35,673 nt of DNA from SIG437 sp045576235 (GTDB taxonomy: Bacteria > Bacillota > Clostridia > UBA1381 > UBA9506). The stretch covers positions 1-35,673 of the forward strand of contig JAZNGA010000050.1 of NCBI GenBank assembly GCA_045576235.1. Reading direction: 5' to 3'. The notes beneath the pieces are model-generated. The model worked only from the letters and a program-made list of their open reading frames with translations. It ran no database searches and was not told where the DNA came from. Shown here one piece after another: positions 6,649 to 15,991 of the stretch. Within the stretch, counting starts at the first letter, position 1; each line of letters begins with the position of its first letter. The position numbers were made by a program, and so were the translations under genes.

Positions 6649-9411
6649 TTATCTTATCTGTTCAATATATTTATCAAGCTCCGAAAGACTTTCACCCATT
6701 TTCTCCCAGTCATTATCTTTAGACGCCTGACGGAATTTATCATAGCTTTCAATCACCTTTTTGATTTTATCCGAAGTCTCTGTCACAATGGGCGCTTCAG
6801 GCGAAACAATCTCATCTTCTGTCACTTCGCCCGAAGGCACTCCTTCAATTCCGATAACCTTTGCTAAAGATTCCTCTAAAGTGGCTTCCATTGCTATGCT
6901 GTCTTTATAGGCAACAATAATTCGTTTAAGCTCAGGAAGCGACGAAGAATTCTGAGTTGTGATATAGACAGGCTCAACATAAAGGATTGAGTTCTTAAAC
7001 GGAACAACGAGAAGATTTCCTCTTATGACCGTTGAACCGCCGCTGTTCCAAAGCGTCATTTCCCTTGATATTTCAGGGTCATTATCAATCCTGTTTTCTA
7101 TTTGCATAGAGCCATAGACCGTTGTGTTTTTCGGCATTCTGTAGAGCACCATTTCACCGTAGTGCTCTCCTTTTGTCCTTGTCATCAAAAAGCCTACCAT
7201 ATTATATTTTCCATAAAGAACAAACGGAGATGTCAAAACAAGCTCTTCTTCTCCATCTTCTGAAAGCTTCATCACATTGAAATATGGCTCAACCTCAATA
7301 TCACTTTCAGCATATTTCTCCGTTGCAATGCTCCACACATCAGCTTTATCATAAAACTGTCCCGGCTCGGAAACATGATATCTCTGATAAACTGCTCTCT
7401 GTAATTTAAAGATATATTCAGGCACCGTTATGTGAGAAGCGATGCTTTCCGGAATTGCTCCTTCTTCGAAAAGCTCGGGATAAATGTTTCTATAGGTTCT
7501 CGCAATCGGGTCATTTTCATCAATCACATAAAATTTCATGTCCCCCGTGTATGCGTCAACGATAACCTTAACTGAATTTCTGATGTAGTTAATTCCGTCA
7601 TATCGCTGCGCATATGGATAGTGGGCAGAGGTTGTATATCCGTCAATTATCCACTTGAGCGAGCCATCATCTGCTATTATAATATATGGGTCAGCATCAT
7701 ATGACAAAAACGGAGCAACCATATTCACACGCTTTACGATGTTTCTGTTTATCAAAAGCTTGCTCTCTGCATTGATATTAGTCGAAAACAGCATGCGATA
7801 ATCACCATAGTAAGCTGCAAACAAGGCTCTCTTTAAAGGCGTCATTTCGATACCTGTTTTTCCGTCAAAAGTATATTCAACATCGGTCAGACCTTCTGAA
7901 TAGTCGAGCTCTTTGTTTCCCCCGCCAACTATGACATAATCATTAGTCAGCTCACCATAATATATTCTCGGCTGGGTGATTTCAGGAAGCCCTTCATCAG
8001 ATACGGGTGGAATATCTCTTATGGAAAATTCAGGCTGTCCTTCAGCAGTTACCTTGTTTATCGGGCTTGCGACCACACCATAGCCATGCGTATATCTGAA
8101 CATTCTGTTTGCATAAGACTGGGCAGGCTCATCTGCATTTTCCTTATTCATCTCGCGCGCCGACATAAAAATTGCGTTCAGCTCTCCATCAACCTCATAG
8201 GGAATGACATCAATGTCATTAAACTTGTAATATTTTCTGAAATATTGAAGCTGATTATATGCAGTCAGCGACGAAGAAAAATCTGTTATTCTTATGTTAT
8301 CAATCTCATTTGAGCTGTCTTTAATATCATCAACTGTTATATTGTTTTTAATTTCATATTCAATGTCTGAAACATTCGTCAGATTAAAGCCTTCTAAAGT
8401 CGCATTTATGTTTTTTTCAATGTATTCCGACTGAACATTTCTCTCATTCGGACTGACAACAAAAGAATCAACAGCAACCCCAATCAAATTTGCGACTATC
8501 GAAGAAACAGGAACTATCGCTATCACAATCACAACGGCAATATATTTGCTCTTATATAGAAAAACAATAGCCAGAAAAATTACTAAAAGAATGATAAAAG
8601 GTGCAACTGCATAGTAAGTGGCTAAAATGTTTGTCTCAACAAAGCCTGCACCAACCAAACTGTCTGCTGTGAAATTTCCATAAAGAAGCCCTTCTGCTGT
8701 GAATCTGTATGAAAACATTATGAGGACAAAAAATGCCAAAATGTTCACAAGGACATGGATAAACGCCCCTTTTTGCGTCATAACAATCTCTTTTAAGTTT
8801 TTATATCCGTTTCTTGCAAATGTGAGATAGTAAAGAGCTGCAAGCGCTATAGTCTGAATCAAAATAAAGACCTTAACGCCGTCAATTATGGAAACTAAAA
8901 ACGGACGAACAAAAATATAATATCCGACATCACGGGAAAAGAGCCCATCAACTGCAGAAAAGCTTTCGGCATTTATCGCCGCTAAAAGCTTAGAATATAG
9001 GTCTCCGCCCGATATTCTGCTTGCAAAAAAAGCTAAAACTGCACATAAAATTACATATGGCCATTTTTTCTTTAAAAAACTGCTGTCTGAATATTTAAGC
9101 ACAGCATATTTCCTTAAAGAAAATGCATTTAAAACGAGAATTGCAAACGATAACAAAAACGCTGCAATAACCACTAGAACTTTAGCCTTAATGTTTGTGA
9201 AAAACACGCCTGTAAAATCAGGATTGATTTCTTTAATCTGCCAATATTGCATCAGATAGCCCACAAAAATCCATAAAAGCGCTATGATAACTGCAGCTAT
9301 GACGCCAATTTTAAGAACTTTCTTCATGCGCTCTTTATTTTTGTCATCAATGTTGTTTATGACATTCTTAAAATCCTGATAATCCTCAGAGTTGAAATTG
9401 TTGAAATTCAT
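6649..9411 (-). CDS. UPF0182 family large membrane protein
   Basis: A 920-residue membrane protein of the UPF0182 family, of unknown function. The first ~330 residues contain about seven hydrophobic segments with short charged loops. The rest is a large, mostly hydrophilic domain, presumably extracytoplasmic, with the family-type stretch RIYYGELTNDYVIVGG and an acidic tail rich in E and D. ATG at 9411 (MNFNNFN) is chosen because AAAGGAGGA lies seven bases upstream; the earlier in-frame start lacks one. It is the last gene of the minus-strand operon, 50 bases after ftsY. That placement hints at a membrane or envelope role, but this is inference. Confidence 0.85.
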   Translation of the reverse strand: MNFNNFNSEDYQDFKNVINNIDDKNKERMKKVLKIGVIAAVIIALLWIFVGYLMQYWQIKEINPDFTGVFFTNIKAKVLVVIAAFLLSFAILVLNAFSLRKYAVLKYSDSSFLKKKWPYVILCAVLAFFASRISGGDLYSKLLAAINAESFSAVDGLFSRDVGYYIFVRPFLVSIIDGVKVFILIQTIALAALYYLTFARNGYKNLKEIVMTQKGAFIHVLVNILAFFVLIMFSYRFTAEGLLYGNFTADSLVGAGFVETNILATYYAVAPFIILLVIFLAIVFLYKSKYIAVVIVIAIVPVSSIVANLIGVAVDSFVVSPNERNVQSEYIEKNINATLEGFNLTNVSDIEYEIKNNITVDDIKDSSNEIDNIRITDFSSSLTAYNQLQYFRKYYKFNDIDVIPYEVDGELNAIFMSAREMNKENADEPAQSYANRMFRYTHGYGVVASPINKVTAEGQPEFSIRDIPPVSDEGLPEITQPRIYYGELTNDYVIVGGGNKELDYSEGLTDVEYTFDGKTGIEMTPLKRALFAAYYGDYRMLFSTNINAESKLLINRNIVKRVNMVAPFLSYDADPYIIIADDGSLKWIIDGYTTSAHYPYAQRYDGINYIRNSVKVIVDAYTGDMKFYVIDENDPIARTYRNIYPELFEEGAIPESIASHITVPEYIFKLQRAVYQRYHVSEPGQFYDKADVWSIATEKYAESDIEVEPYFNVMKLSEDGEEELVLTSPFVLYGKYNMVGFLMTRTKGEHYGEMVLYRMPKNTTVYGSMQIENRIDNDPEISREMTLWNSGGSTVIRGNLLVVPFKNSILYVEPVYITTQNSSSLPELKRIIVAYKDSIAMEATLEESLAKVIGIEGVPSGEVTEDEIVSPEAPIVTETSDKIKKVIESYDKFRQASKDNDWEKMGESLSELDKYIEQIR

Positions 9412-9461
9412 AAAACATCCTCCTTTATCACCTATAAACAAATAGAAGGGCTTTAACCCTT

Positions 9462-10607
9462 CTATCTATTTTCATCTGAAAACAAAGCCTCTGCAAACTG
9501 CGAAGGATTAAATGGTCTTAAATCATCAATTCGTTCGCCAATACCAATAAATTTAACACCTATGTTCTGTTCCTTTGCAAGCGGAATTATAACGCCGCCC
9601 TTTGCTGTTCCGTCGAGTTTGGTGAGTATCACGCCTGTAATTCTGCTGACTGATGCAAATTCTTTAGCCTGAATGAGAGCATTCTGTCCCGTTGAGCCAT
9701 CTAAAACAAGAAGCGACTCAAAATCAGCACTTCCCGATTCTCTCTCAACAACTCTCGCAACCTTTTTAAGCTCCTCCATCAGCGGCTTTTTATTGTGAAG
9801 TCTGCCCGCTGTGTCACATATAACAAGGTCTGCTCCTCTTGCTTTTGCCGCCGCTATCGCATCAAACACAACAGAAGACGGATCTGAACCCTCCTTGTGT
9901 TTCACAATGTCAACACCTGCTCGTTCTGCCCAGATTTCAAGCTGGTCGATAGCCGCTGCCCTGAATGTGTCAGCAGCTGCCAATATGACTTTTTTACCCT
10001 GCGCCTTATACATTGCTGCCATTTTACCGATTGATGTTGTTTTGCCGACACCGTTGACTCCGATAACGACAATAACTGCAGGATTTCCAGAAAGGTTTAT
10101 TTCATTATTTGTTCCTTTTAATATATCACTTATTATATCTTTTAATGCCTCTTTTAATTCCGAAGGCTCTTTAATTTTTTCTGCTTTTGCCTTCTCTTTC
10201 AGCTCATCTAAAATGAAAGCAGAAGTAGCCGCGCCGATGTCTGCCATAATCAGAACCTCTTCAAGCTCATCATAAAGGTCATCGTCTATAGTTTTAAAGC
10301 TCTGAAAAACTCCGTCAATTCTCTCTGTTATGGCATTCTTCGTTTTTGAAAGACTGTCTTTGAGCCTTGAAAAGAAACTGTTTTTAACATCTGCCTCCGC
10401 TTCTGAAGCTTCTTCAACTTTTTCTTCCACCACTTCTTCAGCAATTTCATCTGAAGCTTCTTCCGCTGTTTCTTCGTCTGCTTTCTCGGAATTTTTAACA
10501 ACTTCATCACACGGGCTCTCAATTATCTCCTCTGCAGCCGCCTGAACATCGGCAATCCTGTCAGCTTCTTCGTTCTTATTTTTCTTAGACCAAAAATTGA
10601 ATCTCAC
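9462..10607 (-). CDS. ftsY: Signal recognition particle receptor FtsY
   Basis: FtsY is the SRP receptor GTPase that docks ribosome-SRP complexes at the membrane for co-translational insertion. The 381-residue protein has an acidic N-terminal A region (residues 10-75, rich in E, A and V), a helical N domain, and the G domain. The latter has GVNGVGKT (183-190), ADTFRAAA, DTAGRLHNK and TKLDGTAKGG. The start is GTG, preceded by GGGGTGAT, the same ribosome site used by the first gene in the window. It sits between gpsA and the UPF0182 gene on one transcript. All key SRP-GTPase motifs are intact. Confidence 0.97.
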   Translation of the reverse strand: MRFNFWSKKNKNEEADRIADVQAAAEEIIESPCDEVVKNSEKADEETAEEASDEIAEEVVEEKVEEASEAEADVKNSFFSRLKDSLSKTKNAITERIDGVFQSFKTIDDDLYDELEEVLIMADIGAATSAFILDELKEKAKAEKIKEPSELKEALKDIISDILKGTNNEINLSGNPAVIVVIGVNGVGKTTSIGKMAAMYKAQGKKVILAAADTFRAAAIDQLEIWAERAGVDIVKHKEGSDPSSVVFDAIAAAKARGADLVICDTAGRLHNKKPLMEELKKVARVVERESGSADFESLLVLDGSTGQNALIQAKEFASVSRITGVILTKLDGTAKGGVIIPLAKEQNIGVKFIGIGERIDDLRPFNPSQFAEALFSDENR

Positions 10608-10638
10608 TACATCACCCCATAATTTCTAACATTTATCT

Positions 10639-11649
10639 CTAAACAAGAAGGCTTTTTTCCGATTCGTGCTTCTTTTCTCTGCACATCAGATTTAAAACAG
10701 CATCTTTAGCAGGCTTTCCTTCAAACAGAATTTTATGTGCCTCTCCAACTATGGGCATATCAACTCCTGTTTTTTGAGCTAAAGCATATGCACTTTTTGT
10801 TGTGTAGAATCCTTCAACGACCATTTGAACCTCTTTTATGGCCTCTTCGGGCGTGTAGCCTTTTCCAATCAGAATTCCTGCCCTTCTGTTTCTTGAATGC
10901 ATACTCGTGCATGTGACAATCAAATCTCCGATTCCTGAAAGACCGAAAAATGTCTCGGGCTGTGCCCCAAGCGCTATTCCAAGACGCGATATTTCCTGCA
11001 TACCTCGCGTCATAAGCGCCGCTTTCGTGTTGTCGCCAAAGCCCAGTCCGTCAGAAATGCCCGCAGCTAAAGCAATAACATTTTTTAAAGCTCCGCCAAT
11101 TTCAATGCCGACCATGTCTGTTCCTGTGTAAACTCTGAATGTATCATTCATTAATATATCCTGCAAAGCCTGAGAAATTTCAATGTTTTCACTTGCAACA
11201 ACATTTGTTGTAGGAAGCGAAAGAGCAACTTCTTCTGCATGAGAAGGACCCGACATAACTGCAAGATGAGCCGAAGGTATTGCCTCTTTAATGACCTCAG
11301 AAAGCCTTTTTTGTGATTTCTCCTCCAAGCCCTTTGACGCATTTACGATAATCGTTCCTTCCTCAACAAACGGCGCCAGTTTTGCTGCGGTTTCCTTTGT
11401 CGCCTTTGAAGGCGTCACCATAAATATAATCTTGTTTTCTGCAGCCTCTTTAAGCTCAGATGTAAATTTCATATTTTCAGGAAGCTTCAGATTTGGAAGA
11501 AACTGCTTATTTTCTCTGTCTCTTTCCAAAGCCTCCGATTCTTCTTTTGCATATGACCACAATGTAACCCTATGTCCGTTTTTAGATAAAAGAGCCGCAA
11601 TTGCAGTTCCCCAGCTTCCCGAACCTATTACACTGATTTTTTCTCCCAC
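10639..11649 (-). CDS. gpsA: Glycerol-3-phosphate dehydrogenase [NAD(P)+]
   Basis: GpsA reduces dihydroxyacetone phosphate to sn-glycerol-3-phosphate for phospholipid synthesis, acting with the neighbouring acyltransferase PlsY. The 336-residue protein has the nucleotide motif IGSGSWGTA at the N-terminus, MSGPSHAEE, and the active-site region GGALKNVIALAAG with its lysine. I chose GTG at 11649 because GGGGTG lies seven bases upstream; an ATG two codons earlier at 11655 is only one base from that site. The two starts differ by two residues. Family assignment is secure. Confidence 0.96.
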   Translation of the reverse strand: MGEKISVIGSGSWGTAIAALLSKNGHRVTLWSYAKEESEALERDRENKQFLPNLKLPENMKFTSELKEAAENKIIFMVTPSKATKETAAKLAPFVEEGTIIVNASKGLEEKSQKRLSEVIKEAIPSAHLAVMSGPSHAEEVALSLPTTNVVASENIEISQALQDILMNDTFRVYTGTDMVGIEIGGALKNVIALAAGISDGLGFGDNTKAALMTRGMQEISRLGIALGAQPETFFGLSGIGDLIVTCTSMHSRNRRAGILIGKGYTPEEAIKEVQMVVEGFYTTKSAYALAQKTGVDMPIVGEAHKILFEGKPAKDAVLNLMCREKKHESEKSLLV

Positions 11650-11700
11650 TCTCATGCACCCCAATTCTTATTTCTTGCTTTTTTGCACCTATTCAGTGTT

Positions 11701-12342
11701 CTAATCTTTTTTCTGACCAAATCTTAACTCTGTTCCTTTTAACAATCTTGAAATGTTTGCCCTGTGTCTGTAAAGCGCCAAAAGCGAAATCACAACCGAC
11801 ATAGCAATATAATAGCGCACTGTCATAATTGAGAAATCAGGATTAAATGCTATTACAAATATAGGATAAATAATAGCTCCGACAACAGAACCGAGCGACA
11901 CATATTTTGTTATAACCATAATCAAAATACAAACTGTTGCAATTATAATGCCTATTCTCCAGTCTAAAAACAGAATCACTGCAATTGAACAAACAATTCC
12001 CTTCCCGCCCTTAAAGCCAAAATAAATCGGGAAATTATGTCCGAGAACTACACCAAATCCTGCAACATACTTCATATATTCCACAGCATCTCTGTTTTCA
12101 GAAGCAATCGCCTTCCCGATGAATATTGAAAAAACGAGAGCAACGATTGTCTTTAAAAAATCAAAGATAAAAACTAAAACTGCCGCGCTTTTTCCCACGA
12201 CGCGCAGAGTGTTTGTCATTCCTGCGTTTCCGCTTCCCTTTTTCCTGATATCTATTCCCTTTAATTTACCTATGATAACTGATGTGTTAATGCTGCCTAA
12301 AAGATATGCCAAAACAAAAGATAATATAACTCCAAGTGCCAT
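11701..12342 (-). CDS. plsY: Acyl-phosphate:glycerol-3-phosphate acyltransferase PlsY
   Basis: PlsY is a membrane enzyme that acylates glycerol-3-phosphate with acyl-phosphate to give lysophosphatidic acid. The 213-residue protein has about five hydrophobic segments and the family motifs GSGNAGMTN (36-44) and GFKGGKG. The start ATG is preceded by GGGGGAA. It follows der by two bases and precedes gpsA, a common Firmicutes arrangement placing substrate supply and first acylation together. Size and motifs are typical. Confidence 0.96.
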   Translation of the reverse strand: MALGVILSFVLAYLLGSINTSVIIGKLKGIDIRKKGSGNAGMTNTLRVVGKSAAVLVFIFDFLKTIVALVFSIFIGKAIASENRDAVEYMKYVAGFGVVLGHNFPIYFGFKGGKGIVCSIAVILFLDWRIGIIIATVCILIMVITKYVSLGSVVGAIIYPIFVIAFNPDFSIMTVRYYIAMSVVISLLALYRHRANISRLLKGTELRFGQKKD

Positions 12343-12344
12343 AT

Positions 12345-13679
12345 CTATTCCCCCTTCGTCTGTTCGCCCTTCTCGCGAACAATAAATTTGACCGGTGTGC
12401 CCTCCAAGCCGAAAACACCTCTTATTTGATTTTCAATGTATCTCACATAGGAGAAATGAGCAAGCTCTTTATTGTTTACAAAAAGCACAAATGTCGGCGG
12501 TCTGACGCCTGTTTGTGTGATATAATATATCTTAAGACGCTTACCCTTATCGGAGGGTGGCTGCACCTTCATCGTTGCCTCGGTCAGCACATCGTTTAAC
12601 ATACCTGTCTTAATTCGCATAAGGTTTTGATCGTTAACATATTTTATTAATTCGAAAAGCTTTGAAATCCGCTGACCCGTGAGCGCCGAAATGAACACAA
12701 CAGGCGCATATTGCATAAATGAAAGCTCCGTTCTCACATCTTTAATGAACGCATCCATCGTCTTGTTGTCTTTTTCAATCAAATCCCACTTGTTGACAGC
12801 AACAACACAAGCTTTCCCCTGCTCATGACAATAGCCCGCGATTTTTGAGTCCTGTTCGCTGATTCCCTCTTTTGCATCAATCACAATAACGCAAACATCA
12901 CATCTGTCAACAGCAGAAAGTGACCTTATGACGCTGTATTTCTCTATGCTCTCATCAATTTTGCCGCGCTTTCTCATTCCCGCCGTGTCAATCAATGTGT
13001 AGTTTGTTTCGCCGTCTGTGTAGTTTGAGTCGATTGCATCTCTCGTAGTTCCTGCAATGGAGCTGACAATAACTCTGTTTTCACCTAAAATTTTATTTAT
13101 AAGAGATGATTTTCCCGCATTTGGTTTTCCCACAACTGCAACCTTAATCGAATCGTCTTCTTCCTCTTCTTCGGTTTCTTCAGGTATGTGTTTGAAAACC
13201 TCATCCAAAAGGTCTCCGACGCCGAGCCCGTGAATCGATGAAATCGGCATCGGCTCACCTATGCCGAGATTATAAAACTCATAAAGCTCTAATGGCGGGG
13301 CGCCTATGTTATCCACCCTGTTAACAGCCAGAACAACAGGCTTTCCTGATTTCATAAGCATTGTGCAAACATCTCTGTCTGCGGAGGTGAGTCCATCGGA
13401 CACATTTACCATGAAAATAATAACATCTGCATGGTCAATCGCAAGCTCCGCCTGAAGCCGCATATTTTTTAAAATAACATCATCATTCTTAGGCTCAATG
13501 CCCCCCGTGTCAATGAGCATAAAATGTCTTGAAAGCCATTCAGCTTCCATATAAATTCTGTCACGGGTAACACCGGGGCTGTCATCGACTATTGAAATTC
13601 TGTCTCCGACAATTTTATTAAATAAAGTGGATTTTCCGACATTTGGTCTTCCCACTATTGCAACTACAGGTTTTGACAT
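12345..13679 (-). CDS. der: Ribosome biogenesis GTPase Der (EngA)
   Basis: Der is a tandem-GTPase needed for 50S ribosomal subunit assembly. The 444-residue protein has a first G domain with GRPNVGKST (10-18) and DTGG. The second has GKPNAGKSS near residue 180, DTAGMRKRG and NKWDL. A C-terminal KH-like domain contains YYITQTGVRPPTFVLFVN. ATG at 13679 is used because GAGGTGG lies just upstream; the longer in-frame start overlaps the previous gene. It sits between the DUF512 gene (13-base gap) and plsY (2-base gap). Confidence 0.97.
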   Translation of the reverse strand: MSKPVVAIVGRPNVGKSTLFNKIVGDRISIVDDSPGVTRDRIYMEAEWLSRHFMLIDTGGIEPKNDDVILKNMRLQAELAIDHADVIIFMVNVSDGLTSADRDVCTMLMKSGKPVVLAVNRVDNIGAPPLELYEFYNLGIGEPMPISSIHGLGVGDLLDEVFKHIPEETEEEEEDDSIKVAVVGKPNAGKSSLINKILGENRVIVSSIAGTTRDAIDSNYTDGETNYTLIDTAGMRKRGKIDESIEKYSVIRSLSAVDRCDVCVIVIDAKEGISEQDSKIAGYCHEQGKACVVAVNKWDLIEKDNKTMDAFIKDVRTELSFMQYAPVVFISALTGQRISKLFELIKYVNDQNLMRIKTGMLNDVLTEATMKVQPPSDKGKRLKIYYITQTGVRPPTFVLFVNNKELAHFSYVRYIENQIRGVFGLEGTPVKFIVREKGEQTKGE

Positions 13680-13692
13680 ATTTTCCACCTCT

Positions 13693-15003
13693 CTATCCAA
13701 TCAGCTTTTCCAAGAAATCATATCCGTCATTAAACACCGGAACAACCTTCAGTCCAAGCTCTTCTTCCATCTGCGAAACAGTCACATCATCAAGAAAAAC
13801 ATCTTCTTCCGCCTTAAGCATTGATTTTGTAATTAAAAGGCGGTCATAATCTTTTCCTTTTAAATTGTTTATAATATCGCGTCCGCATATGAGCCCTGAA
13901 ACAGTCACGCTGTGTCCGAAAAAATCATTTTCTATCATGTAAACATCTGCATTTAATTTATTATATCTCAATTTTGCTTTTTCAACAAGTCCGCAAATGA
14001 AATTATAGGCAAGCTTTCCCGTTACAATTACATTTTTCCCGAAAAAGCTCTGTTCTGCATTCTCTTCTAATGCCATAGAAAATTCATCATCCATGCTTGA
14101 AATAAGCCCAACACCATTTTCAATCTGCGGAAAATCTTCATATTCTTCCGATTTTGGAAGCGAAAGATTTGCTTTTATATAAAACTCATCGGAAAGGTAA
14201 ACAATCCTTGATCCATATTTTTTCAAGAATTTTTCCTGAAGCTCTGTCACGGCCTCAACTGTTTTTTCTGCATCGTCTTCAGTTATTTCAGAAAGCGGAA
14301 AAAGACCATCTCTGAATTTTGTCAGACCGACAGGCACAACAGAAATGCTTCTGCACCACGGATAAAACGACGCTAAGGTCTCGAGAGAATCTATGAGCTC
14401 ATTCCCGTCATTTATGCCCTTGCATAAAACTATTTGCATATTCATCTCTATTCTGCCTTCCTTGAGCAATTCAATCTGCTCTAAAATGGCAGCCGCTCTC
14501 GGATTTTTGAGCATTTCCACTCTTAAATCGGGATTTACTGTGTGAACAGAAATGTTAACGGGCGAAATTCTGTATTTAATCAGTTTTTTTATGTCCTCTT
14601 CCTTCATGTTTGTTAATGTGACATAATTCCCGTGAAGAAAGGAAAGACGGGAGTCATCGTCTTTGAAATACATAGTTTCTCTCATGCCTTTTGGAAGCTG
14701 GTCGATAAAACAGAAGACACATTTGTTAGTGCAGCTTTTTGCGCTGCCAAACAAAATGTCATCAAAATTTATGCCCAAATCTTCAGCAAATTCATTTTCT
14801 ATCTCAAACTCTAAAAGCTCCCCTGATGCTTTCTCAACTGTCATAACAAATTCGCTTGAAGCAGATAAGAATTTATAGTCAAGATAGTCAACAATTTCCA
14901 CATCATCAATTTTGAGGATTTTGTCGCCCTCAACTATCCCCAGCTCAAATGCTATGCTGTCTATATCAACAGAGCTCACCACAGCCCCTTTTGCGTTGTT
15001 CAT
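13693..15003 (-). CDS. DUF512 radical SAM protein with N-terminal PDZ-like domain
   Basis: A 436-residue protein of the DUF512 family. The first ~70 residues resemble a PDZ domain (GIVEGDKILKIDD). A radical SAM motif CTNKCVFC lies near residue 90, followed by FIDQLPKGMRETMYFKDDD, a family signature. The C-terminal DUF512 region includes FVTGKLAYNF-like and VSGLICGRDI stretches. These proteins are widespread in Clostridia next to der, and their reaction is unknown to me. The start ATG follows AGGAG. A terminator lies 17 bases before the start codon, so expression needs read-through from rpmF or an unseen promoter. Confidence 0.9.
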   Translation of the reverse strand: MNNAKGAVVSSVDIDSIAFELGIVEGDKILKIDDVEIVDYLDYKFLSASSEFVMTVEKASGELLEFEIENEFAEDLGINFDDILFGSAKSCTNKCVFCFIDQLPKGMRETMYFKDDDSRLSFLHGNYVTLTNMKEEDIKKLIKYRISPVNISVHTVNPDLRVEMLKNPRAAAILEQIELLKEGRIEMNMQIVLCKGINDGNELIDSLETLASFYPWCRSISVVPVGLTKFRDGLFPLSEITEDDAEKTVEAVTELQEKFLKKYGSRIVYLSDEFYIKANLSLPKSEEYEDFPQIENGVGLISSMDDEFSMALEENAEQSFFGKNVIVTGKLAYNFICGLVEKAKLRYNKLNADVYMIENDFFGHSVTVSGLICGRDIINNLKGKDYDRLLITKSMLKAEEDVFLDDVTVSQMEEELGLKVVPVFNDGYDFLEKLIG

Positions 15004-15019
15004 AACTTACTCCTAATGC

Positions 15020-15053
15020 AAAAATAGAGAAGGATTTAACAATTCCTTCTCTA
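15020..15053 (-). terminator. Internal terminator between rpmF and the DUF512 gene
   Basis: On the minus strand TAGAGAAGGA pairs with TCCTTCTCTA (10 base pairs at 15025-15034 and 15044-15053), followed by TTTTT. It lies between rpmF and the DUF512-der-plsY run and should reduce downstream expression relative to the ribosomal protein gene. Confidence 0.85.
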
Positions 15054-15079
15054 ATTCATTTTGCAGCAATGTGATAATT

Positions 15080-15259
15080 TTACGCTTCTTTTTTAACGAC
15101 CTCTTTACCGTTATAGTAACCGCAAGCCTTACAAACTCTGTGCGGCATTTTTGGTTCTCCACACTGCGGACAAGCTACTATACCCGGAATAGCCAATTTC
15201 CAATTCGCTCTTCTTTTATCTCTTCTTGCTTTAGAAGTTTTTCTTTTTGGTACTGCCAT
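15080..15259 (-). CDS. rpmF: 50S ribosomal protein L32
   Basis: A 59-residue L32 starting MAVPKRKTSKARRDKRR, with a zinc-binding set of four cysteines (CPQCGEP and CKACG). The start ATG follows AGGAGGTG. It lies four bases after the YceD/DUF177 gene, the standard bacterial pairing, and is followed by a terminator. Confidence 0.97.
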   Translation of the reverse strand: MAVPKRKTSKARRDKRRANWKLAIPGIVACPQCGEPKMPHRVCKACGYYNGKEVVKKEA

Positions 15260-15263
15260 CTTG

Positions 15264-15770
15264 CTACACCTCCTGTTTATCCAAAAGCCTCTTAAGGCCT
15301 TCCATTCTTGGATCAATATAATCATTTGTGCAACTGCAAGGGGATTCATTTAAATCTGCACCGCAAACAGGGCAAATCCCTTTGCAATCCTCGCTGCATA
15401 AGTATCTGCTTGACAGATTGACTAAAATGTTGCTTCTGACAATGTCAGTCAGGCAAATGGTAAACCCGCTGAAAGTCACAACCTCATCTCTGTCTTCAAT
15501 TTCCTCATCGACGCTTTTGAGCGTCTCAGTAAAAGCTATGCTAAAACTTTTTTCTATAGGCTTTAAGCACCTTGCACATTCAGTCATGAACCTGCCTTCT
15601 GCTTTAGCATTAAATTCAAGCACATCACCGATATTCACAATCTCCCCTTTGACAGAAACATCATAAAATTCAGGCTCATCTGAACATATCTTATCAAAAG
15701 TGGGTATGCTTTCATCTACAGAAATTTTAGCGCCTCTTACCTTTAAAATAGATGAAACATCATAGTTCAT
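15264..15770 (-). CDS. YceD family protein (DUF177)
   Basis: A 168-residue DUF177/YceD protein. This family is nearly always encoded beside rpmF and is linked to 23S rRNA accumulation or ribosome assembly in other bacteria. It has the central ECARCLKPIE cysteine pair and a C-terminal cluster CSEDCKGICPVCGADLN typical of Firmicutes members, likely a metal site. ATG at 15770 follows GGGGGTGA; a longer frame would start upstream of the promoter -10. Transcription starts from the promoter at 15799-15827. Confidence 0.93.
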   Translation of the reverse strand: MNYDVSSILKVRGAKISVDESIPTFDKICSDEPEFYDVSVKGEIVNIGDVLEFNAKAEGRFMTECARCLKPIEKSFSIAFTETLKSVDEEIEDRDEVVTFSGFTICLTDIVRSNILVNLSSRYLCSEDCKGICPVCGADLNESPCSCTNDYIDPRMEGLKRLLDKQEV

Positions 15771-15798
15771 GACATTCACCCCCAAAATAACAATATAT

Positions 15799-15827
15799 AT
15801 TATAACGATTAAATTCACCATTGTCAA
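15799..15827 (-). promoter_or_regulatory. Sigma-A promoter for yceD-rpmF and downstream genes
   Basis: On the minus strand, consensus TTGACA (15822-15827) and TATAAT (15799-15804) are separated by exactly 17 bases. It is divergent from the rpsF promoter 60 bases away. Confidence 0.93.
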
Positions 15828-15887
15828 GTATTTTTATCAAACAAACAATAAATTTATGTGAAAACTTCTTTTTTTAAAGAATTTTTC

Positions 15888-15916
15888 TTGACAACAAACG
15901 AAAAATGGTTTATAAT
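15888..15916 (+). promoter_or_regulatory. Sigma-A promoter for rpsF-ssb-rpsR
   Basis: Consensus TTGACA (15888-15893) and TATAAT (15911-15916) with a 17-base spacer. Transcription should start near 15923, giving a leader of about 70 bases. Confidence 0.93.
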
Positions 15917-15923
15917 AACTGAA

Positions 15924-15965
15924 TGTGTTTATACACAATCCTTGCTCTGTCTAAATGCACAGAGC
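15924..15965 (+). promoter_or_regulatory. Structured leader of the rpsF operon
   Basis: Two hairpins occupy the leader: TGTGT/ACACA (15924-15937) and GCTCTGT/ACAGAGC (15944-15950 with 15959-15965). Leaders of rpsF operons are known to bind the S6-S18 complex for feedback control. This could be such a site, but I do not see the usual CCG-containing consensus, so the identity is tentative. Confidence 0.4.
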
Positions 15966-15991
15966 CAAAAGTCCAGAAGGAGGTGAAAAAG

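Noticed and set aside
6586..6867. 93-codon plus-strand frame overlapping the end of the UPF0182 gene
   Set aside because: It overlaps a clear gene on the other strand and has no family motif or ribosome site.
9811..10275. 154-codon plus-strand frame opposite ftsY
   Set aside because: It is antisense to a well-conserved gene, Ser/Ala-rich as expected for a shadow frame, and lacks a ribosome site.
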